64,000 nt of DNA, taken from contig CALHIM010000006.1 in NCBI GenBank assembly GCA_938030735.1, positions 1 to 64,000 of the forward strand, read 5' to 3'. Positions 45,684-54,247 of this stretch are shown one piece after another. The notes beneath the pieces are model-generated. The model did not search any database and had not been told where the DNA came from. It saw only the letters and a program-made list of their open reading frames with translations. Origin of the DNA: an uncultured bacterium (lineage in GTDB: Bacteria > Patescibacteriota > Saccharimonadia > Saccharimonadales > Saccharimonadaceae). Position numbers and translations under genes: made by a program. Each line of letters begins with the position of its first letter. Positions within the stretch are counted from its first letter, which is position 1.

Positions 45684-46880
45684 TTATTGTTCTTCTCCGC
45701 CGAATTTCTCGCGGTCACTTTCATCTCCGTCGAGATTTTCAACAACTTCACTTTCAGTCGCTTCATTTAAAGCACTAAACAAGCCGTCTTCAACATTTCC
45801 GCGTGGTTTTTTTTCGGTAGATTTAGCAAGTTCAATATCAAGCTCATAGCCCGTTAGTCGACTCGCAAGGCGAACATTCTGCCCAGCGCGACCAATTGCA
45901 ACACTTTGCTGATCTTCACTCACAAGCACAGTTGCTCGTTTACGTTCGTTTTCACCAGTTTCTTTAATTTGAACTTCAACAACTTCTGCAGGACTTAACG
46001 CCTCACTGATAAATTCGCTTGGGTTTTCGCTCCAAGTTACAATATCAATTTTTTCGCGTTCACCAATTTCATTCATAACAGACTGAACTCGCACACCGCG
46101 ACTACCAACGAAAGTTCCAACTGGATCAACACCGTTCATAATTGAACGAACCGCCATCTTAGTTCGACGACCAGCCTCACGAGCAATAGCCACAATTTCA
46201 ACCATTCCAGTTTCTAGTTCTGGCACTTCTTGTTCGAAAAGAATTTCAACAAATTTCGCATCAGCACGTGAAAGGATCAATTCTGGCGCACGACCTTCTC
46301 GTTCAATTTCTTTAATAAGAACTTTAATCCGCTGGCCAACACTAAAATATTCACCATTAATTTGTTCGCGGAGTGGCATAACACCGTTTGCTTTTCCTAG
46401 ATCGATTCTCACAAATCGTTGGTCGATTTTCGAAACCGAACCACTTACGATAGTACCAACTTTATCTTCGAATTCTTCAATAATAATCTCACGTTCAGCT
46501 TCGCGAAGTCGCTGCAAAACAACTTGTTTAGCAGTTTGAGCAGCCACACGGCCAAAAGTTTCAACCGGAAATTTCTCTTCAACAATTTCACCAATTTCAG
46601 CATTCGCATCAAGTTTTTTCGCGTCTTCAAGAGAAATCTCGTTGTTAATATTATAAGCTTCTTCGCCGTCAACAACTTCATATTGAACAAAAACTTCAGC
46701 ATCACCAGTTTGAGTGTTTAGTTCTGCTCGAACATTTTGGTCACGATTTCCGTTCTCACGTCGCCAAGCAGCCGCAATTGCCATCTCAATAACTTCTAAA
46801 ACTTTTTCTTCTGGTAAATTTTTTTCAGCTGCAATTGTTTTTGCTGCCAGCATCATTTGTTTAATATTTAAATCTTCCAT
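45684..46880 (-). CDS. nusA: Transcription termination/antitermination factor NusA
   Basis: The 398-aa factor binds RNA polymerase and RNA at pauses and terminators. An N-terminal domain ('KQMMLAAKTIAAEKNLPEEKVLEVIEMAIAAAWRR') precedes an S1 domain ('GTIVSGSVSKIDQRFVRIDLGKANGVMPLREQ') and two KH domains ('GTFVGSRGVRVQSVMNEIG' and 'SVAIGRAGQNVRLASRLTG'). No acidic repeats follow, typical outside Proteobacteria. RBS AAAGGAT precedes the ATG. A hairpin with a T-run lies at the very 5' end of its own transcript. Confidence 0.97.
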   Translation of the reverse strand: MEDLNIKQMMLAAKTIAAEKNLPEEKVLEVIEMAIAAAWRRENGNRDQNVRAELNTQTGDAEVFVQYEVVDGEEAYNINNEISLEDAKKLDANAEIGEIVEEKFPVETFGRVAAQTAKQVVLQRLREAEREIIIEEFEDKVGTIVSGSVSKIDQRFVRIDLGKANGVMPLREQINGEYFSVGQRIKVLIKEIEREGRAPELILSRADAKFVEILFEQEVPELETGMVEIVAIAREAGRRTKMAVRSIMNGVDPVGTFVGSRGVRVQSVMNEIGEREKIDIVTWSENPSEFISEALSPAEVVEVQIKETGENERKRATVLVSEDQQSVAIGRAGQNVRLASRLTGYELDIELAKSTEKKPRGNVEDGLFSALNEATESEVVENLDGDESDREKFGGEEQ

Positions 46881-46904
46881 TTTATCCTTTCGAAATAATT
46901 TCTT

Positions 46905-46969
46905 ATGAAAAACGCCGACCTGCTGGCCGACTACTTTTCAATTTTAGCACAATTTATTTTTTTAGTCAA
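46905..46969 (-). promoter_or_regulatory. nusA promoter with terminator-like 5' hairpin
   Basis: On the minus strand TTGACT (46964-46969), a 17-nt spacer and TAAAAT (46941-46946) predict a start near 46934. Within the next 30 nt GTCGGCC pairs with GGTCGGC (two G-U pairs, 4-nt loop), followed by GTTTTTC. It may serve as the recG terminator, as a nusA attenuator, or both. Confidence 0.6.
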
Positions 46970-46973
46970 GCCT

Positions 46974-49025
46974 CTAATTTAATAAAGTTAATCTTTGGTA
47001 TTTTTCAAGTGATTTTGGCTTTTCTCTCAAATATTCTTGCCAACCTTTTTGATTTTCGAACAAAAAATCTACCGCAGATTGCGCTCGCGAAATCATTTTT
47101 ATATCACCAATGCTTGCGAATTCCAGATTAATTTCGCCACTTTGTGCCTTGCCGTAAATTTCACCAGCACCACGAAGCTCTAAATCCTTTTCCGCCAATA
47201 TAAAGCCATCGTCAGTTTTCGAAATTTCTTGGAGCCTCTGTGGCGGTTTCGCGTTCGAGCTCATTACAAGATAACAAAAGGCATCATCACCGCCACGACC
47301 TACTCGCCCACGAAGCTGATGGAGTTGCGCTAAACCAAAACGATCAGCGTTTTCGATCACAATTACACTTGCATTTGGAACATCAATTCCAACTTCAATA
47401 ACGGTAGTTGAAAGCAAAATATCAGCTTTTTTCGCCAAAAAATCTGCCATTATTCGTTCTTTTTCTTCCGACTTCATTTTACCATGAAGCTGTAAAATTC
47501 TAAATTCCTTAAAATCACGTTTCAATCGTTTAAATTCCGCCTCAACACTTTTAATTTCCTCGTTTTTTCCTTCTTGAATTGCTGGAACAATTACAAAAAC
47601 TTGCCGCCCATTCAAAATTTCAGTTTTAATCCTTGCATTCATTGGCGCACGAGAAGCTGGTGAAATAATTTTAGTTTGAACCGGCTTTCTCCCTTCAGGC
47701 TTTTCTTTCAATATCGAAACACTCAAATCACCAAAAAATGTTAATTGCAACGACCTCGGAATTGGCGTAGCAGTCATCGCAAGTAAATGTGGCATTTTTT
47801 GGTGAGATTTTTCAAGAATTTTTTGCCTTTGAGCAACACCGAAACGATGCTGTTCATCAATAATCACTAAACCAAGATTCGAAAATTCTACTTTTTCTTG
47901 AATAATCGCACTCGTACCGACCAAAATATTAAGATTGCCATTTTTTAGATTTTCGAAAAGTGTTTTGCGAGCCTTTCCTTTTACCTTTCCTGAAAGAAAG
48001 CCAATCGAAATGCCACACCAAGCCAAAGTTTTTGAAAAATTCTTAGCCAATTGCTGTGCAAGAATTTCAGTTGGTGCAAAAACTGCCACTTGATAACCAT
48101 TTTTTACAGCATTCAATGATGCAATTGCTGCCACGGTTGTCTTTCCGGAGCCAACATCACCCTGCAAAAGCCGATTCATCGGAAAATCCTGGCTCATATT
48201 TTGCATAATCTCCCAAGAAGCAAGCCTTTGCGATTGCGTCAAATTAAAAGGTAGCTTTTCAACAAATTGCTTCACATCTTGAATTTTTGGCTCGATATTG
48301 TATCCACGAAGTTGCTCATTTTCAATTTTATTTAATTTTGCGGCCAAAATTAATTCAAAAATTTCATCAAAAGAAAGCCGTTCAAGTGCTAGATTAAATT
48401 CTTCTGCCGAACCAGGAAAATGCACCCATTCAATTGCTTGTGCGCGTGAAATCAGTTTTTCTTTTCGAACAATAATTTCCGGCAAAGTTTCAGGCAAAAT
48501 CTTCATCATCGGCTTTAATTCTGTCAAAATTTTTCGAATTGTTTCAGTTTTTAAACCTTTTTTTTGCGGATAAATCGGTACAATTTCGCCATCTTTACCT
48601 GAAAAATTTTGATTTTTTGGCAATTCTTCACGCTTCATTAAACTCGGATTCGTAATTTGATAACGATTATAGTTAAATTCATATTTTCCCGAAAAGAAAA
48701 ATTCTTCTTCATCTTGAAGCTGTTTTACGCGATACGGCTGGTTAAACCAAATTGTTTTAATTTTCTCTTTTCCATCAGTTAAAATCGCCTCGGTTATCGT
48801 CATTCCACGCCGAACTCGACGCATCGAAACTTTTTCGGCATAAGCTCTAAAAAGAACCTTCCCCGGCTTAATCTCACTCAAACTAGTTAAACTTGCAAAA
48901 TCCTCATATTTTCGTGGGAAAAACTCCAAAATATCACCAACAGTTCGCAAATTAACACTTTCGAGTTTCTCGAGCGTTTTTTCACCAACGCCCTTTACCA
49001 AACCTAACGAAGAATTTAAATTCAT
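46974..49025 (-). CDS. recG: ATP-dependent DNA helicase RecG
   Basis: The 683-aa branch-migration helicase remodels stalled replication forks. The N-terminal wedge OB-fold ('FFPRKYEDFASLTSLSEIKPGKVLFRAYAEKV') is followed by SF2 motor motifs 'RLLQGDVGSGKTTVAAIA', 'VIIDEQHRFGVAQR', 'MTATPIPRSLQLTFFGD' and 'QLHQLRGRVGRGGDDAFCYL'. Length is typical. Its ATG follows the -10 box by 6 nt without a ribosome binding site. Confidence 0.97.
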   Translation of the reverse strand: MNLNSSLGLVKGVGEKTLEKLESVNLRTVGDILEFFPRKYEDFASLTSLSEIKPGKVLFRAYAEKVSMRRVRRGMTITEAILTDGKEKIKTIWFNQPYRVKQLQDEEEFFFSGKYEFNYNRYQITNPSLMKREELPKNQNFSGKDGEIVPIYPQKKGLKTETIRKILTELKPMMKILPETLPEIIVRKEKLISRAQAIEWVHFPGSAEEFNLALERLSFDEIFELILAAKLNKIENEQLRGYNIEPKIQDVKQFVEKLPFNLTQSQRLASWEIMQNMSQDFPMNRLLQGDVGSGKTTVAAIASLNAVKNGYQVAVFAPTEILAQQLAKNFSKTLAWCGISIGFLSGKVKGKARKTLFENLKNGNLNILVGTSAIIQEKVEFSNLGLVIIDEQHRFGVAQRQKILEKSHQKMPHLLAMTATPIPRSLQLTFFGDLSVSILKEKPEGRKPVQTKIISPASRAPMNARIKTEILNGRQVFVIVPAIQEGKNEEIKSVEAEFKRLKRDFKEFRILQLHGKMKSEEKERIMADFLAKKADILLSTTVIEVGIDVPNASVIVIENADRFGLAQLHQLRGRVGRGGDDAFCYLVMSSNAKPPQRLQEISKTDDGFILAEKDLELRGAGEIYGKAQSGEINLEFASIGDIKMISRAQSAVDFLFENQKGWQEYLREKPKSLEKYQRLTLLN

Positions 49026-49031
49026 TACTAA

Positions 49032-49060
49032 ATTTTAGCATCTTTTGGAGTTTTTTTCAA
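49032..49060 (-). promoter_or_regulatory. recG promoter, leaderless
   Basis: On the minus strand TTGAAA (49055-49060), a 17-nt spacer and TAAAAT (49032-49037) end 6 nt before the recG ATG. Confidence 0.7.
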
Positions 49061-49145
49061 TTTTCGAAAAACTCCAATTATTTGTCTCTGTTTTTAGGTG
49101 GTTTTATTTATACAATAGTCGTGCCAGACAAAATTAGTTAATAAT

Positions 49146-49173
49146 AAAAAATCGCCCGTTTTGAGCGATTTTC
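49146..49173 (-). terminator. RNase J terminator
   Basis: AAATCGC pairs with GCGATTT around an about 9-nt loop, with a T-run on the minus strand, just after the RNase J stop. Confidence 0.8.
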
Positions 49174-49181
49174 GAAACAGA

Positions 49182-51257
49182 TTAAACTTTATTTACAACA
49201 GGAATAACGATTGGCGTATGACCAGTTGAATCAAACAATAGGTGAGAAATATCATCTTTGATTTCTTGTTTCATGTCAGCAATTTCAACTTTTCGTTCAA
49301 CTTCACGGTCGATTTTAATTCGCAAATAATGACGAATTTTACCAATCAATTCTTCACTATCTTTTAGATAAACAAATCCACGCGAAATCACATCTGGCGT
49401 TTTAAGAAGTCGGCCAGTTTTCTTGCTAATTGTTAGCACGATAATGAAAATACCTTCAGTTGAAATATGCAATCGATCTTTTACGACCGCATCATGAACC
49501 GTATTTCCAGTGTTATCATAAAGAATTGAACCAACATGAACGCGGCCGCCTTTTTTAATTTTCTTTTCTTTTGTAAGCTCGATAATATCACCACTGTCAG
49601 CAACAAGGATTTCTTCCCGTTTCAATCCAAGAACTTTCTGCGCCATTTCAGCATTATGTTGGAGCATATAAAATTCACCATGAACTGGGAGGTAATTTCT
49701 TGGGCGAATAGTTTCTACCAATCGAACGTGGTCATCGTAGTAAGCGTGCCCTGAAAGATGGAGTGGGCCAATGCCATGATAATGACCGCGACCGTGCTGA
49801 ATTACACCAGCACCCTCCCGCAAAAGCCCGTCAACAGTCGAAGCCACACGAGGCTCATTTCCCGGGATCGGACTCGAAGAAAATACCACAACATCTGTTG
49901 CTTTAATTTTAACAAATCGGTGAGCGCCAGTCGCCATTCGATTCAAAACAGCGTTTAATTCACCCTGAGAGCCAGTGCAGACGATTGTAACTTTCGAATC
50001 ATCAAGCTTCACGATATCTTCCATTTTTACAATAACATCTTTTGGAACTTTAATTTTTCGTGATCTTAAAGCAATTTCAATCGCATTAATCATTGAAAAT
50101 CCAGCAAACGCAACCTTGCGGTCGTGCTTTACTGCTTCATCTAAAATTAATTGCAAACGGTAAATCTGGCTTGAAAAACAAGAAAAAATCAATCGTGCAT
50201 GTGGATACGCCGTCATCACTTCACCAACACTTTCACCAATTGAATACTCACTGTGTGGATGCGTTCCTGGTGTATCAATATTAGTGCTTTCATTCATCAA
50301 TAGGTCAACGCCTTCGGTTTGCGCAATTTCAGCAAGACGTGGGAGATCGAATTGAGTATCAACCGGATCGTTTTCGAAACGCCAGTCACCCATATGAACA
50401 ATATTCCCATTTGGCGTACGAATAACCATTGCCACACAGCCAGGAATCGAGTGCAAAACATGCACAAATTCGAGCGTCATATATTTCGAAATTCTAATTT
50501 GCTCATGCTTAAATGGATCAACAATTTGATAATTTGGTGAAACTTCAACAACCGCCTCTTCCATCTGGCGTTTAATCATTCCAATCGTGAAATCGGTTGC
50601 ATAAATTGGAATATTATTACCAAATTCAGGCAAAAGCTGGCGGACAGCGCCGATGTGGTCAAGGTGGGCATGGGTAAATGCAACAGCCTTAACTTTATGC
50701 ATGTTATCTTTTAGATAAGTGATATCTGGCGTCATAAAATTCACACCAGGGTAGTCTTCATTTGGAAAAATCGAGCCCATATCAATCACTAAAATTTCAT
50801 CCATATATTCAATTGCGAACATATTTTTACCAATTCCAAATTCACCCAAGCCACCGAGTGGAATCACTCGCACACTATCCTTTTCTGGGCGAAGTTTTTT
50901 CAATTTCGAAGCTGTTAGTTGTTCGCCATTAAAACCATTAAAAAGTGATTTATTAACAGGAATATTAACAATGTGCTGAGTTGCACGCATATTGATGTCA
51001 TTCGAAATCATTCGTTGAGCTCGCACAACCGCACCACGACGCGTTGTTGTTGGTAAATTCACCTTTTTAGCGTCAGATTTTTGAACTCGAGTTTGCTTTG
51101 AAATATTCTTAGCTTTTTGAGCGATTTTTGCGTTCTTCTCGCTACTTTCTTTTTTAGCATTCCCAACATATTTATCTCGATTTTTTTGCAAATCTTGAGC
51201 TTTTTTCTGCAAGTTAGCACGCTTTCGAGCCTGCTTCTCATTAAAATTATCAGTCAT
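49182..51257 (-). CDS. rnj: Ribonuclease J with long basic N-terminal extension
   Basis: The 691-aa metallo-beta-lactamase-fold nuclease (5' exo and endo) has the metal motif HAHLDH (196-201) and 'VHMGDWRFENDP', plus the beta-CASP motifs 'TGSQGELNAVLNRMA' and 'VHGEFYMLQHNAEMA'. The catalytic core starts near residue 128 ('VRVIPLGGLGEFGIGKNMF'). The first 120 residues form a Lys/Arg/Gln-rich, low-complexity extension that most RNase J proteins lack; it may bind RNA or partners. RBS AAGGAG precedes the ATG. Confidence 0.95.
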   Translation of the reverse strand: MTDNFNEKQARKRANLQKKAQDLQKNRDKYVGNAKKESSEKNAKIAQKAKNISKQTRVQKSDAKKVNLPTTTRRGAVVRAQRMISNDINMRATQHIVNIPVNKSLFNGFNGEQLTASKLKKLRPEKDSVRVIPLGGLGEFGIGKNMFAIEYMDEILVIDMGSIFPNEDYPGVNFMTPDITYLKDNMHKVKAVAFTHAHLDHIGAVRQLLPEFGNNIPIYATDFTIGMIKRQMEEAVVEVSPNYQIVDPFKHEQIRISKYMTLEFVHVLHSIPGCVAMVIRTPNGNIVHMGDWRFENDPVDTQFDLPRLAEIAQTEGVDLLMNESTNIDTPGTHPHSEYSIGESVGEVMTAYPHARLIFSCFSSQIYRLQLILDEAVKHDRKVAFAGFSMINAIEIALRSRKIKVPKDVIVKMEDIVKLDDSKVTIVCTGSQGELNAVLNRMATGAHRFVKIKATDVVVFSSSPIPGNEPRVASTVDGLLREGAGVIQHGRGHYHGIGPLHLSGHAYYDDHVRLVETIRPRNYLPVHGEFYMLQHNAEMAQKVLGLKREEILVADSGDIIELTKEKKIKKGGRVHVGSILYDNTGNTVHDAVVKDRLHISTEGIFIIVLTISKKTGRLLKTPDVISRGFVYLKDSEELIGKIRHYLRIKIDREVERKVEIADMKQEIKDDISHLLFDSTGHTPIVIPVVNKV

Positions 51258-51364
51258 TTTTCTCCTTAAATTAAAGCGTTCGAAAAGTTATTTTTAGGTC
51301 GGATTTTTCGAACAAGTAATATTTTAGTATTCTTATTTTATCAAATTTCAAGTTTAAAGTCAAA

Positions 51365-51388
51365 TAAAAAAGAGCCCGAAGGGACTCT
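51365..51388 (-). terminator. Terminator
   Basis: AGAGCCC pairs with GGGACTCT (one bulge) around GAA, with six T on the minus strand. It lies 3 nt after the 243-aa gene. Confidence 0.8.
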
Positions 51389-51391
51389 AGA

Positions 51392-52123
51392 TTATAAAAA
51401 CAAAGCACGGTATCTCTCGACTAGACTAAACCTATATTTTTTTTCAACAAGAGCTTTATAGGCTAGTTTTAAATCTTTTTTTAATTTACCGTCAAGTTTT
51501 TTTATTTCTTTCTTCGAACCTAAAATCGAAGAAATACCATTTTTAACTATGTTGTCAAGACGAGGATTACATCCTCTTATAAAATACTCGATAGACCATT
51601 TGCAATTGCTACTGATAATAATCGCAAAATTCATACCATAGGTATTATATCTTTCACAGATATCCAATCCTGTGGAATAAATATTGGCCATTGGCTCTTC
51701 ACTTTTAATAACTAGCCTATCAACAATAGGCTTTAATGATTGGAGAATTACCACGGCCTCTTCAAATCCAAGCTGATCATCTTGCGTGATTAAGCTGATG
51801 ATATTTTCAACAATGGCAGATTCTTTATATTCCAGAATCTTCAGAGAGTTTTTATCAACACTTTTATTGAAGTGTTCATTAAAGTTTTTTATAAAGTTCC
51901 AAATTTTTTGTAACTTCTCTTCCATAGCTTCATGTTTTTCATCATACTTTGTGTCGCTATGAAATTTTTCTGCGATATTTAAAATACCCTGCAACTCTTG
52001 AATGTCGCATTCGCTAATGGCTTTCAATGCCATCTTGACATCCCAAACTAACGGATAGAGATGCTTTTGGGCTTCAAAATAGTCCATGCTTTCTTCATTG
52101 AAAAGAGCTTCATATAATAACAT
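51392..52123 (-). CDS. Hypothetical helical protein (243 aa)
   Basis: A mostly alpha-helical, charged soluble protein with no recognised family. Features are 'YFEAQKHLYPLVWDVKMALKAISECDIQELQGIL', 'DEKHEAMEEKLQKIWNFIKNFNEHF' and a basic C-terminal third ('SKKEIKKLDGKLKKDLKLAYKALVEKKYRFSLVERY'). RBS GGAGG lies 6 nt before the ATG and a TATAAT box sits upstream. It ends at a strong terminator. It shows few TTCGAA words (one), so it may be accessory. Confidence 0.7.
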   Translation of the reverse strand: MLLYEALFNEESMDYFEAQKHLYPLVWDVKMALKAISECDIQELQGILNIAEKFHSDTKYDEKHEAMEEKLQKIWNFIKNFNEHFNKSVDKNSLKILEYKESAIVENIISLITQDDQLGFEEAVVILQSLKPIVDRLVIKSEEPMANIYSTGLDICERYNTYGMNFAIIISSNCKWSIEYFIRGCNPRLDNIVKNGISSILGSKKEIKKLDGKLKKDLKLAYKALVEKKYRFSLVERYRALFL

Positions 52124-52174
52124 TTTATTACCTCCAAAATGTATAGAATATAAATATTATACCAGATTTTCGAA

Positions 52175-52203
52175 AAAAAGAAAACCCTGCATATTTAGCA
52201 GGG
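52175..52203 (-). terminator. Terminator
   Basis: CCCTGC (52185-52190) pairs with GCAGGG (52198-52203) with a T-rich minus-strand flank. It ends the membrane-protein gene at 52266. Confidence 0.8.
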
Positions 52204-52265
52204 CTAAGTTTTTTTTATTAATCTTATAGCAAGGAGGGAACTTTAACATATTTCGAAAGCTCAAC

Positions 52266-53000
52266 TTATTCTTCAATGATATAATTACCATTTAACGAAA
52301 AATTAACTTCCAATACAGCACTCTCCTTCGTGCTATCATCATCTATTAGATCGATACTATAGTTCGCTTCCGCTTTTGCTCTAATAAAACAGCGGATTAT
52401 CCAGAGATAAAACTCCGTAAAAATCCATATCCCTACGACAAAAATAGACGCTCTTTCATCTGGCTGGTTTTCAATTATTAAAAGCACTATTATAAACGAT
52501 AATGCTAAGACGGCAATTAAATGAGACAAATAGAATCTGATTGCGAATTTATTTATCTCTTTGAAAGCTTTCTCTACAAAGCTAAAAGCTCTTTTATCCG
52601 CTTCCGTATAGTTCTTGGGTAATTTAACTTTTTTATCAGAAGCCCACACCCAGCTAGTTATTAGTCTTTTCCCGATGTTGCGATTTTCCTCCTCACTGAA
52701 GAAGTATAATCTAGCGATTTGAAAATTAGCAACAATCGTTATTGTTATTAAACTTATCAATATTAATATTGATAAAAATCCATAACTCTGACTAATTTTT
52801 GCAACTATCAATAAAGTACTCAAGACTAAAACCCACACAAGAAGTGTAATTTTTAGCCACAGATTATCAATAAACACCTTATTAATAACATAGGCTTTTT
52901 TCGGAAAATTAAATTCACGAATTTCTTTCGTGTCTAATTTAACTTCCTCATTTTTGCTAGTATCCAAGTTTTTCATCGTCACTACTTTTGAAATCTTCAT
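52266..53000 (-). CDS. Hypothetical four-helix membrane protein (244 aa)
   Basis: Four hydrophobic helices occur in two pairs (about 50-70 and 75-97; 155-178 and 188-210) with a charged cytoplasmic loop between. The C-terminal 30 residues are acidic and beta-like. No family is recognised. The ATG at 53000 is chosen because GAGGTG lies just upstream; an earlier TTG at 53039 has no ribosome binding site. It lies divergent from the CobW-like gene. Confidence 0.65.
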   Translation of the reverse strand: MKISKVVTMKNLDTSKNEEVKLDTKEIREFNFPKKAYVINKVFIDNLWLKITLLVWVLVLSTLLIVAKISQSYGFLSILILISLITITIVANFQIARLYFFSEEENRNIGKRLITSWVWASDKKVKLPKNYTEADKRAFSFVEKAFKEINKFAIRFYLSHLIAVLALSFIIVLLIIENQPDERASIFVVGIWIFTEFYLWIIRCFIRAKAEANYSIDLIDDDSTKESAVLEVNFSLNGNYIIEE

Positions 53001-53078
53001 AGACTTCACCTCTTTCTCAATTTTCTTTGCAAAATGCAACTTTCAAATTATACCATATATTCTCTAAAAATGCAAATC

Positions 53079-53107
53079 TTGCAGGCTTTCTAAAAATCTG
53101 TTAAACT
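53079..53107 (+). promoter_or_regulatory. CobW-gene promoter, leaderless
   Basis: TTGCAG (53079-53084), a 17-nt spacer and TAAACT (53102-53107) end 6 nt before the ATG. No ribosome binding site is present. Confidence 0.7.
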
Positions 53108-53113
53108 GGTTTT

Positions 53114-54211
53114 ATGAATAGTGAAGATTTTGACATTTCAAACTTTTCGAAAGATATTTTTGATGATTTTTCAAAAACAGAAATTAAAGCAAAAAAACAA
53201 AAAAATCGAAAAATTCCAGTTATAATGATTTCTGGCTTTTTAGGCTCAGGCAAAACCACACTTTTAAACCACATTTTAAAATCAAGCCCAAATCTAAAAA
53301 TTGGCGCAATTGTGAATGATTTTGGCATAATAAATATTGACAGTAAATTAATTTCTAATGGGATCAATGAACAAAAAATTGAGCTTAGCAATGGCTGTAT
53401 TTGCTGTATGATTGGTGATAACGGGTTAAGCGAACCACTTTCGAAATTAGCAAATAAAGATTCACTGCTTGATGCAATCATAATTGAAGCTAGTGGAATT
53501 GCTGAACCTTACGATTTACTTAAAACTTTGCAATATTCTGGAAATCAATATTCTTATTTCGGTGGAAATATTTATTTAATTGACGCTCAAAATTTCGAAA
53601 ATTCCAAGAAAGATTTTCCAACACATTTTAAAAAATGTCTCAAAGCGAGCGACATTATTGTTTTAAATAAAACCGATTTAATTTCAAAAAATAAAATTCA
53701 AGAAATCCGTGAATTCATTAGAAAATTAAACCCAAATTCACCAATTATTGAAAGCCAAAACTCAAAAATTAATCCTGATTTAATTTTTTCTTGGCAAAAA
53801 TCAGATCAAAAGAATAATGAGAAAAATGAAGAACACGAGCATGATCACAAAGACCACATCCACAACCAATTTCAATCTTTGGCTTTCGAAACGGTAAAAC
53901 CACTAAATCCTCAAAAATTCCTAAGTTTTCTCGATAATTTACCTAAAAATCTTTTTCGAATGAAAGGAATTTGCTACTTTGGAATGAAAGGGTACGAACA
54001 GAAATATATAGTTCAGCTGGTTGGCAAAACTATTGATATTTACAGCGAAGAATGGGAAGATGAAACGCCAAAAACTGAACTCGTTCTAATCGGCTCTAAA
54101 ATTGATGAAGCTGAAATTCTTGCAAAATTGAGAGATCTAGAAGATAAAAACCCAGATGAAATCACGCCGCAAAATATGGTGAATTTCGAAAGATTCTTTC
54201 TGTCAAATTAA
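53114..54211 (+). CDS. CobW/COG0523 metallochaperone-type GTPase
   Basis: The 365-aa G3E GTPase carries Walker A GFLGSGKT (41-48), the metal-binding CxCC motif as GCICC (94-98), 'EASGIAEP', 'LNKTDLI' and a His-rich segment ('EHEHDHKDHIH', about 235-250). A C-terminal CobW_C domain follows. COG0523 proteins insert or deliver zinc or other metals, often under zinc limitation. A 30-residue N-terminal extension precedes the GTPase. No zinc-uptake gene is adjacent, so the metal is inferred from motifs only. Confidence 0.9.
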   Translation: MNSEDFDISNFSKDIFDDFSKTEIKAKKQKNRKIPVIMISGFLGSGKTTLLNHILKSSPNLKIGAIVNDFGIINIDSKLISNGINEQKIELSNGCICCMIGDNGLSEPLSKLANKDSLLDAIIIEASGIAEPYDLLKTLQYSGNQYSYFGGNIYLIDAQNFENSKKDFPTHFKKCLKASDIIVLNKTDLISKNKIQEIREFIRKLNPNSPIIESQNSKINPDLIFSWQKSDQKNNEKNEEHEHDHKDHIHNQFQSLAFETVKPLNPQKFLSFLDNLPKNLFRMKGICYFGMKGYEQKYIVQLVGKTIDIYSEEWEDETPKTELVLIGSKIDEAEILAKLRDLEDKNPDEITPQNMVNFERFFLSN

Positions 54212-54214
54212 AGT

Positions 54215-54243
54215 AAAACCGACCGTTGAATATGGTCGGTTTT
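54215..54243. terminator. Bidirectional terminator between CobW and pepN genes
   Basis: AAAACCGACC (54215-54224) pairs with GGTCGGTTTT (54234-54243) between convergent genes. Confidence 0.85.
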
Positions 54244-54247
54244 AAGT

